A DNA stretch of 64,000 nucleotides. It comes from Flavobacteriales bacterium (GTDB lineage: Bacteria > Bacteroidota > Bacteroidia > Flavobacteriales_F > PHOS-HE28). Shown in pieces: positions 26,356 to 32,980 of this stretch. Under the pieces are notes generated by a model, which saw nothing but the letters and a program-made list of their open reading frames with translations, was not told where the DNA came from and ran no database searches. The DNA is taken from NCBI GenBank assembly GCA_020635675.1, contig JACJZJ010000001.1:744001-808000 (forward strand), in the 5' to 3' direction. The number at the start of each line of letters is the position of its first letter. Position 1 is the stretch's first letter. The translations under genes were made by a program, and so were the position numbers.

Positions 26356-28047
26356 ATGTGGCGCTATACATTCCTTTCGATCCATCGGCCCGCGATGCTG
26401 ACCATGGCACTTGGCGTTATGTCTCCCGTGCTGGCCCAGATCGGCCAGGGTGGATCACCGCTCGCGCTGATGAACGGCCTGGAGATGCGGGATGTCCCCG
26501 TGGTTCATCCGGTACCTTTCAGTACATCCCTCGTCCCCGATCAGGGGCCCGATAGGGCGGAAGGCCCCCAGGTCCCCTTTGATGCCGCGCTCCTGGGCCT
26601 GGACGTTGATGTTCTGGCTGCCGGCAAATGGGACGTCCTCGGCGACGGTGCGCGGGTCTGCCGCCTGCAGATCGCATCCGAGAACGCCTTCGGGTTGGAA
26701 CTCTTCTTCGGCGAGATCGACCTTCCACCGGGTGCCGTGTTGTACGTCCATGGTGCTGATGGGGGGGAGGTGCTCGGCGGTTTCACCGCCGCGACCGTGC
26801 ATGGGGGCAAAGGATTCGCCACGGACCGCACCAAAGGAGACCGATGCATCGTGGAAGTGGACCTCCCCTCGTGGGTGCCGCCCGGCCAGGCCACTGTAAG
26901 GATCAGCGGAGTGGGCCATACCTACAGGCCTTTCGACATTGCCGCCGACCCATGCGAGGTGGATGTGGTCTGTTCTCCGGAAGGGGACAACTGGGCGGAC
27001 GAGCGTGATGGTGTCGTGCGCATCCGTGTGGTGGAGGGAGGAAGCATCGGATATTGCAGCGGGTCGCTCGTGAACAACGTCGCCCAGGATTGCACTCCTT
27101 ACATCCTGACGGCGTTGCATTGCGGTCTTGGTGCGTCCTCTTCTGATTTCCCGCTCTGGAAGTTCTATTTCCGGTACGAGCGCCCTCAATGCGGCTCTGG
27201 GAATGCGTCCGTGGGCAAGGTGATGACGGGCTGCACCCAGCGTGCGAACAGCAATGATGGCGGCGGAGCGAACGGCTCGGATTTCCTGCTTGTGGAGCTC
27301 ATGGACCCGGTCCCGGGTAGCTACGGCCCCTATTGGAACGGCTGGGATGCCGGCGGCGCCGTGAGCGGGTCGGGTGTGAGCATCCATCATCCCAATGGCG
27401 ATGAGAAGAAGATCAGCACCTATACCACGAACATACAGACCACCTCCTATGCCTGGAACGGACCACAGAGCCACTGGTTGGTGCACTGGAGCGGAACGAC
27501 GAACGGACACGGGGTCACCGAGGGCGGATCCTCCGGATCACCTCTTTTCGACGCCACCGGACATATCATCGGTACGTTGACCGGGGGACTTTCCTACTGC
27601 AATTCAGCCCAGCACCCGAACGGCCAGAACCAACCGGACTACTACGGCAAGATGTCCTACCATTGGTCGTCCAATCCCAACAGCACCAGCCAGAAACTGA
27701 AAGCCTGGCTCGACCCGCAGAATTCGGGGACCCTGGCGATGGATGGCAGTCGGGATCCCTGCGGGATGTATGTCGGCGTATCCGAACAGGTCACCGGGCC
27801 CATCGCATTCGACTGGTTCCCGGTGCCTGCCGATGAGCGCATCTCCGCCGTGATACCCACCACGGTCGATGTTCGAAGTATCGAACTCATCGACGCCCTG
27901 GGGCGGTCGGTGGCCATTGAACATTCCCTCCAGGGAGTGAGGCTCGATCTGAACACGGCCGCTGTACCCAGCGGCTGCTATGCTGTACGCGGCATGGGAA
28001 GAGGAGGTGCCGGCATTCCTCTGGGAAGGCTGGTCATCCAACACTGA
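26356..28047 (+). CDS. Secreted lysyl-endopeptidase-like S1 protease, T9SS type A substrate
   Basis: The 563-residue preproprotein has a signal peptide (residues 1-27), a propeptide to about residue 205, and a trypsin-fold catalytic domain. The triad is visible as His255 (LTALHCGLG), Asp309 (NGSDFLLVEL) and Ser393 (TEGGSSGSPLFD). Paired cysteines and the CSGSLVN and WLVHWSG segments resemble Achromobacter protease I (Lys-C) relatives. The C-terminal 80 residues (FDWFPVPADE, VDVRSIELIDALGRSV, AVPSGCYAVR) look like a type A T9SS sorting domain. It is inferred to be a surface or extracellular endopeptidase cutting after lysine; the P1 preference cannot be proven by eye. Confidence 0.9.
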   Translation: MWRYTFLSIHRPAMLTMALGVMSPVLAQIGQGGSPLALMNGLEMRDVPVVHPVPFSTSLVPDQGPDRAEGPQVPFDAALLGLDVDVLAAGKWDVLGDGARVCRLQIASENAFGLELFFGEIDLPPGAVLYVHGADGGEVLGGFTAATVHGGKGFATDRTKGDRCIVEVDLPSWVPPGQATVRISGVGHTYRPFDIAADPCEVDVVCSPEGDNWADERDGVVRIRVVEGGSIGYCSGSLVNNVAQDCTPYILTALHCGLGASSSDFPLWKFYFRYERPQCGSGNASVGKVMTGCTQRANSNDGGGANGSDFLLVELMDPVPGSYGPYWNGWDAGGAVSGSGVSIHHPNGDEKKISTYTTNIQTTSYAWNGPQSHWLVHWSGTTNGHGVTEGGSSGSPLFDATGHIIGTLTGGLSYCNSAQHPNGQNQPDYYGKMSYHWSSNPNSTSQKLKAWLDPQNSGTLAMDGSRDPCGMYVGVSEQVTGPIAFDWFPVPADERISAVIPTTVDVRSIELIDALGRSVAIEHSLQGVRLDLNTAAVPSGCYAVRGMGRGGAGIPLGRLVIQH

Positions 28048-28071
28048 CCGGTGACCGGTCGGGAATGGAAA

Positions 28072-28092
28072 GGGGCGCCTACCGGGCGCCCC
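28072..28092. terminator. Hairpin terminator between convergent genes
   Basis: GGGGCGCC and GGCGCCCC form a perfect 8-bp stem with a five-base loop. It is followed by TTGTTCTT on the plus strand and TTTCCATT on the minus strand, so it may stop transcripts from both sides; the T-tracts are imperfect. Confidence 0.65.
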
Positions 28093-28115
28093 TTGTTCTT
28101 CCTCGGTGGTGACGG

Positions 28116-28451
28116 TCACTTTTCCATGGAGAGGTGCTCTACGCGCAGGCCTGTTCCGGCATACTTTTCCGCAAGGGCCTTTTGCTGGGCTTCCGCGGAA
28201 CTCGCATCATTGCTCCGGACCACCTCCCAGCGTGCCGGGGTGCGGTCGGCCGGGATCCGGCCATCGAAAAGCGCGATGATGTCGGCGTTCATCGCATGGA
28301 TGTCCACTTGTACCGCATCGGTCATCACCGCGGTGCCGTTGATGGTGCCGAAAAGGAATGCATAGCAGGTGGTGGCTTGCGCATCCTGTGCGCTGATCCG
28401 ACCGAAAGCGGCCAATGTGACAAGGAGGAGAAGGGATCTCAGCGGTCTCAT
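28116..28451 (-). CDS. Small secreted protein of unknown function
   Basis: The 111-residue product begins MRPLRSLLLLVTLAAFGRISAQ, a good signal peptide; the mature part is about 89 residues with one cysteine (ATTCYAF) and a charged C-terminus. I do not recognise a family. It starts 50 bp after the SPOR-protein gene, in the same direction, so it may be the last gene of that unit. The ATG at 28449-28451 was chosen over an upstream one because it places the positive residues directly before the hydrophobic core. Confidence 0.65.
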   Translation of the reverse strand: MRPLRSLLLLVTLAAFGRISAQDAQATTCYAFLFGTINGTAVMTDAVQVDIHAMNADIIALFDGRIPADRTPARWEVVRSNDASSAEAQQKALAEKYAGTGLRVEHLSMEK

Positions 28452-28501
28452 GCGGGAACGGTTTTGTGCAACAATGATACGCAAGCCTGCCTGAAGGACC
28501 T

Positions 28502-30598
28502 TCAGGGGCCTGACAGGATGCGGTCCGCTTCATCCGCATTGATCACACGCCCACCGAGTTCCCCCACCACGAAGGCATCCGTAAGGCCTTTCTGCTGGAT
28601 CATGTTCCGGGCTTCCTCCGCGGCCGCCCTGTCCGTGAAGGAGCCATAGTAGTAGCGCACGGCATCAGCACTTGTCACCGGTGTCACGTCCCCGATATCG
28701 AGGAATCGGTCCATGACGTCCATCGGTACGTTCCCAGCGAATGTTCCTACCTGTACGCGGTAACGTACCAAGCTCTTGTCAATGGTGCCCTCCGGTACGG
28801 CATCAAGATCCTCCCGACCGGTCAATTGCGCTCCGGCCTCCTTGAGGGAGACACGTTCGCCATCCTTGAAAGCGACCAGGAAGGCCCCGTTGAAGCCCCT
28901 GAGCAGCATGTCCACCTTGCGCTTTGCCGCCTCGTTGATGTCCGTGTAGCTCCCCGTGTAGTAGCGGGTCAATCCATCATCACCCTTCAGGACCACCAGG
29001 TCATCGATACCGGCGAAAATGTCCTTCGAAAGTCTGTGCCGGAAAGCCCCCAATTGCACGCGAACAATGGCCTCGCCTGATCCGGGTGTGGTTCCGGAGG
29101 TTGCAGCTCCTTCACCCATGGCGGCGCGCGACTTCGCCACCTCGTCAGCGACATCGATCAGGGCGCCGTTCTCCTCGGCCATCACCTTTCCGGGCATTCC
29201 CTGTTGGGTCAGGGCCAATTCACGGCGAACGGCTTCGGGGATGGCAGCGTAGTCCCCAACAACGTAGAAGGTGGTATCCCCCTTGACGATGGTGCGCACG
29301 TCCGGTATGCTGAGGATCCGATCGATCATGTCCTCGGAGATCCCTTCCACCTCGGTGCCCACTTGCACGACATAGGAGCGCTTGTTGCGTTTCTTCACCG
29401 CCACCGGGGCCGGCCCGATGGATTCGACCCGGGAGCTGACGATATTGGCGTTCGCCGAATCCTTGTAGTTCAGGTAGGCCTTGAGCATGTCCTCGTCCGT
29501 GATGGTCACTCCGGCGCCATCGACAATGGCACCGGGAGCGCTGGTAAGCTCGAGATCGATATCGTCCGGAACACCATCTCCGTCCCCATCGAGCGGACAA
29601 CCGTGTTGGTCCACCTTGGTGCCGGGAGGCGTGTGCGGGCATGCGTCGTGCATGTCGCTGACACCGTCCTGGTCCTCATCATCACGCAGTGCGATCTGGT
29701 CCAGCGCATCATTGGACAGGGTAGGACCTTTTGTACGCTTGATCTTCTTCCGTTGCGTATCGATCGCATAGTTGATCGAGAACGAAGAGTAGAGGAACCG
29801 GTCGTTCTTCGCGTCCCCCTGGCGTTCCTCCCTGCTGTCCACGGTCACTCCGTCGATGAGGTCCGTCCCGGTCAGGTGGAGCTCGGTCCCGATGCGCAGA
29901 TCGAACCCACCTCCCAGACGCATGCGGGCGCCGATCCCCATGGGTACTCCCCAGGTGCGCTCCGCATAATGCCCGAAGCCGTCCAGGTCGAGCTCGCGTA
30001 TGTCGCTTTCGTAGGTATGGTCGCGCTGCAAACGAATGGCCAGGCCGGCATTGGGGTCGTGTTCATCCATGTCCCGGATGGTACCATCGCTCCAGTAGTG
30101 ATAGCGCCGGCCCTCCGCATCGTACAGGTCGGTCTTGCTGACGAACTCAATGGCCTCGATACCGATGGATATGTACGGTTCCACCACACGCGCGGGATGC
30201 AGCAGCTGATGGAAGTTGTAGGTGAGCAGCAGCCCGCCAGTGGTCACCCGCGATTCGAAGTTGAGATTGCGATCGAGGCTTCGCTCGTTGGCCCCGACCC
30301 GGCCGAAGAGCCCGAACAAGGTGATATCCAACCACCTCGTCAAGGGGGCACCGGCCCTGAACCGATAGCCCAGTCGGCTGAGCAGGGGATCGTATCCCTC
30401 ATGCGAGCGTCCGATATCGCCGTAGAACGCGAACATGCCCACTCCCGCCCCGAAGGTGGGGCGTATCCGGAACGTGGCGCTGTCCGGAACGTCCTGTGCC
30501 TGGATGGCCGGAGCGAAAAACGCAACGGCCATCGACAAAGACACGCGCAGCGCCCTTTTGTTCAGGTCGCGAAGAACGTGTGCGGAATGGGGTGGCAT
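28502..30598 (-). CDS. Outer-membrane barrel protein with TSP3 and SPOR-like domains
   Basis: This 698-residue protein has a signal peptide (LSMAVAFFAPAIQAQ), an outer-membrane beta-barrel-like region (residues about 40-290: FGAGVGMFAFYGDIGRS, GGLLLTYNFHQLLHPA), and thrombospondin type 3 / OmpA-linker repeats (DDEDQDGVSDMHDACPHTP, DGDGDGVPDDID). From about residue 400 there are three SPOR-like modules beginning RSYVVQVGTEVEG, AIVRVQLGAFRHRL and VRYRVQVGTFAGN. Family knowledge: SPOR domains bind denuded peptidoglycan strands. The protein is inferred to link the outer membrane to the cell wall. It lies 25 bp after the duplicated-domain gene and is probably co-transcribed, though a box at 30605-30612 could drive it alone. 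Confidence 0.85.
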   Translation of the reverse strand: MPPHSAHVLRDLNKRALRVSLSMAVAFFAPAIQAQDVPDSATFRIRPTFGAGVGMFAFYGDIGRSHEGYDPLLSRLGYRFRAGAPLTRWLDITLFGLFGRVGANERSLDRNLNFESRVTTGGLLLTYNFHQLLHPARVVEPYISIGIEAIEFVSKTDLYDAEGRRYHYWSDGTIRDMDEHDPNAGLAIRLQRDHTYESDIRELDLDGFGHYAERTWGVPMGIGARMRLGGGFDLRIGTELHLTGTDLIDGVTVDSREERQGDAKNDRFLYSSFSINYAIDTQRKKIKRTKGPTLSNDALDQIALRDDEDQDGVSDMHDACPHTPPGTKVDQHGCPLDGDGDGVPDDIDLELTSAPGAIVDGAGVTITDEDMLKAYLNYKDSANANIVSSRVESIGPAPVAVKKRNKRSYVVQVGTEVEGISEDMIDRILSIPDVRTIVKGDTTFYVVGDYAAIPEAVRRELALTQQGMPGKVMAEENGALIDVADEVAKSRAAMGEGAATSGTTPGSGEAIVRVQLGAFRHRLSKDIFAGIDDLVVLKGDDGLTRYYTGSYTDINEAAKRKVDMLLRGFNGAFLVAFKDGERVSLKEAGAQLTGREDLDAVPEGTIDKSLVRYRVQVGTFAGNVPMDVMDRFLDIGDVTPVTSADAVRYYYGSFTDRAAAEEARNMIQQKGLTDAFVVGELGGRVINADEADRILSGP

Positions 30599-30604
30599 GC
30601 GCCT

Positions 30605-30612
30605 GAAAGATA
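30605..30612 (-). promoter_or_regulatory. Possible -7 box for the SPOR protein gene
   Basis: The minus strand reads TATCTTTC, one change from TAnnTTTG, 6 nt before the ATG, inside the 25-bp gap after the upstream stop. Confidence 0.3.
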
Positions 30613-30623
30613 GATCAGGCGGT

Positions 30624-32081
30624 TCATTGGACCCACTGCTGATGCGACACCATCAATGCCTCCTGCACCGTGACCCGGTCGCCATTGTTGTAGGCCGTCA
30701 CGAAAGGTCCTGGGAATCGATGGCCGGCGGCCACCAGGGCGATCCTCTGGTCCCTGGCCTGGCGGTATTCCGTGAACCGCCCTGTGGTGTATTTGATCCA
30801 ACCTTCGTGCCGTTCCACGTTGAGATCACCGGAGAAATGGTGGCGCTGCATGAAATAGTCCCGCCCTACTTCCCGATGTGCCGCAGTGATCTGCACTTTG
30901 TAGGTGATCCCCTGTTCCGGGGTGGGAATGCCCTTGGACACCCCTTGATCTTCCTTCACCGGTGGGAGGACCTTGCGCTGCTCGCCCTCGTTCACCTTGT
31001 CCGTGTTGTCCTTCGTGCCGCCGATCGCCGGAAGTCCGGTCTCCGCGAGGTCCTTGTTCTCGTCCGGCGTGATCTCCGAGGCCAGGCTCTCCAAAGCCTT
31101 CGGACCGATGAGGAAGGCGGATGTCCCGATGTTCACCCGTTGGGTCTCGTCGTTCACCAGATAGCCGAACTCGCCGCGCAATTCATAGGTGCCCTCCGGC
31201 CTGCCGTTCGCACGCAGCTTGTACGTCACCTTCATTTCGGGCCCTTCCGGGAGGTTCAGCCAGACGAACTTGGCAATGCGGTCGTTCGTGGTGAAAATGG
31301 CCTGCGCGCTGTTCTTCTCCAATGCTGAAAACCCCTGGGGCAGTTCCTCCTGAAGCTTTCCAAAACCGCGAATGGTGCCCTTGTTGATCGACACCTCCAC
31401 CAACATTTCGGTCTCGGTCACCGGCGTGATCTTGCGAGAGACCGTCACGCCCCCCGCACCCTGTTCGGGAGAATCGACCACGCGTACGTTGCGCGCAGTG
31501 CCATCGACTTCCTTTGGAGGTTCCGTGATGGATGTGCCCGGCATCTCCTGCGCAGGTTCCACGGGAACGGCCCCGGCGGCGGATACGATGTCGTTCGCGC
31601 CCTCCATCGCCGGCCCCTCCCCGGTGCGCACCACTTCCTCGGCCACGCTCGCATCGCCCATGATCGTAACGGTGGTGGTGGGCAGGTCATAGGTCCTGCG
31701 TTCGTTCTCCTCGATATAGGAGAATCGGCCGCTGATCGGCAGAGCGCCGGAGGCGGTCGGAGCGGCCACCAGGTCGTAGCTCACCTTGAAGGTCGGGGAG
31801 GAGGGCAGGGCCATCCAGATGAACTTCGCCTTCTGGTCGGCGAACGTGAAGGAGGCTCCTTTCGTCTCAATGGCTGTTGCGGTCAACCCTTCGGGCAGAT
31901 CGATCTGCAGCTTGGCGAATCCGGTGAGGTCCCCTTTTTCGATGGTCACGGTCACCTTCACTTCGGTGCCTGGCATCATGGTAGGTGGGGCGTCCTGGAC
32001 GATCTTGACGTTGGCGAGAAGGAAAAGGTCGAACAGGAGTATGCCGAAAAGGTCGAGCAGGATGAGCAGCGGATAGGCCAT
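30624..32081 (-). CDS. Membrane-anchored protein with duplicated beta domain and SPOR-like end
   Basis: This 485-residue protein is not assigned to a family I can name. The N-terminus MAYPLLILLDLFGILLFDLFLL is a signal anchor. Two homologous domains follow, at about residues 35-150 and 215-335: GDLTGFAKLQIDLPEGLTA matches GTIRGFGKLQEELPQGFSA, AKFIWMALPSSPTFKVSYDL matches AKFVWLNLPEGPEMKVTYKL, and LPISGRFSYIEENERRTYDL matches YELRGEFGYLVNDETQRVNI. They look like beta-sandwich modules separated by an Ala/Pro/Glu-rich linker. The C-terminal 80 residues (GITYKVQITAAHREV, HEGWIKYTTGRFTEYRQARD) resemble a SPOR module. It is encoded directly before the barrel/SPOR protein, suggesting a joint envelope function. 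Confidence 0.85.
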   Translation of the reverse strand: MAYPLLILLDLFGILLFDLFLLANVKIVQDAPPTMMPGTEVKVTVTIEKGDLTGFAKLQIDLPEGLTATAIETKGASFTFADQKAKFIWMALPSSPTFKVSYDLVAAPTASGALPISGRFSYIEENERRTYDLPTTTVTIMGDASVAEEVVRTGEGPAMEGANDIVSAAGAVPVEPAQEMPGTSITEPPKEVDGTARNVRVVDSPEQGAGGVTVSRKITPVTETEMLVEVSINKGTIRGFGKLQEELPQGFSALEKNSAQAIFTTNDRIAKFVWLNLPEGPEMKVTYKLRANGRPEGTYELRGEFGYLVNDETQRVNIGTSAFLIGPKALESLASEITPDENKDLAETGLPAIGGTKDNTDKVNEGEQRKVLPPVKEDQGVSKGIPTPEQGITYKVQITAAHREVGRDYFMQRHHFSGDLNVERHEGWIKYTTGRFTEYRQARDQRIALVAAGHRFPGPFVTAYNNGDRVTVQEALMVSHQQWVQ

Positions 32082-32120
32082 GGATGAGCGGGTTCACAGC
32101 GGCCCTTCCGTGGGCCTGAG

Positions 32121-32128
32121 CAAAACTA
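32121..32128 (-). promoter_or_regulatory. Candidate -7 promoter box for the duplicated-domain gene
   Basis: The minus strand reads TAGTTTTG, an exact TAnnTTTG match, 39 nt before the ATG at 32081. It shows that the envelope pair is transcribed separately from the LOG/uvrA genes upstream. Confidence 0.5.
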
Positions 32129-32221
32129 TCCGCATCCGGTGCGGTGGATGGCGCACCAGCTTGCTCCGATACCAACACCCTCGTGTTGAAGATGGCCGCG
32201 ATCGGCGCGGCTTCGCCGCGA

Positions 32222-32980
32222 TCAGAAGTTCGGCTTCAGCATGTACCTGCTGTAGAAGCGATCGATCGCGTCCACCGCTTCCTGGGCCGTGTCCACCACG
32301 GTGACCAGGTCCATGTCCTCCGGCCCGATGTTGTGGTACTTGTCACCCATGGTCCGCTCGATCCAGTCCACGAGCCCCTGCCAATAATGTCTCCCGACCA
32401 TGATGATCGGGAAGCGGCCGATCTTCTTCGTCTGGATCAGGGTGAGCGCTTCGAAGAGTTCATCGAGCGTTCCGAAGCCTCCGGGCAGTACGATGAACCC
32501 CTGGGAGTATTTGATGAACATGACCTTCCGCACGAAGAAATAGTCGAAGTGGAGGCTCTTCTCCTTGTCGATGTACGGGTTCGGCTCCTGCTCGAAGGGC
32601 AGTTCGATGTTGAGGCCCACGCTGGTGCCGCCACCACGCTGTGCGCCTTTGTTGGCCGCCTCCATGATCCCGGGACCGCCGCCCGTGATCACACCATAAC
32701 CATAGCCGGTGAGCAGAAAGGCGATCTCCTCGGCGAGCGCATACGCAGGGGCTTTCGGCGCGGTGCGCGCACTGCCGAATATGCTGACGCAGGGGCGGAT
32801 CCGTTGGAGCGCTTCGAAACCTTCCACGAATTCGCTCATGATCTTGAAGATGGCCCAACTGTCGTTGGCCTTCACTTCGCTCCAGCCCTTGCGCTTGAAC
32901 GCCTTTTTGATCCGGCGTTCGCTGTCGCCGTGGTCCTCGGACCGGCGCGTTGGCGTGGCCTTCGTGGTCGTCTTTTTCAT
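32222..32980 (-). CDS. LOG family nucleotide-processing protein (TIGR00730-like)
   Basis: The 252-residue Rossmann-fold protein has both LOG signatures: GVITGGGPGIMEAANKGA and IVLPGGFGTLDELFEAL (PGGxGTxxE). Family knowledge: LOG proteins hydrolyse nucleoside 5'-monophosphates to free base and ribose phosphate; bacterial members are often annotated as cytokinin riboside phosphoribohydrolase, though the physiological substrate is uncertain. The N-terminal 40 residues are a Lys/Arg-rich extension. The start overlaps the uvrA stop as ATGA. A GC-rich hairpin without a T-tract directly follows its stop. Confidence 0.92.
   Translation of the reverse strand: MKKTTTKATPTRRSEDHGDSERRIKKAFKRKGWSEVKANDSWAIFKIMSEFVEGFEALQRIRPCVSIFGSARTAPKAPAYALAEEIAFLLTGYGYGVITGGGPGIMEAANKGAQRGGGTSVGLNIELPFEQEPNPYIDKEKSLHFDYFFVRKVMFIKYSQGFIVLPGGFGTLDELFEALTLIQTKKIGRFPIIMVGRHYWQGLVDWIERTMGDKYHNIGPEDMDLVTVVDTAQEAVDAIDRFYSRYMLKPNF

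Noticed and set aside
26455..27510. 351-codon minus-strand frame
   Set aside because: It is antisense to the lysyl-endopeptidase gene with its complete catalytic triad.
32206..32220. CGCGGC-TTC-GCCGCG hairpin after the LOG stop
   Set aside because: It has no T-tract on either strand, so I do not call it an intrinsic terminator; Rho-dependent ending is possible.
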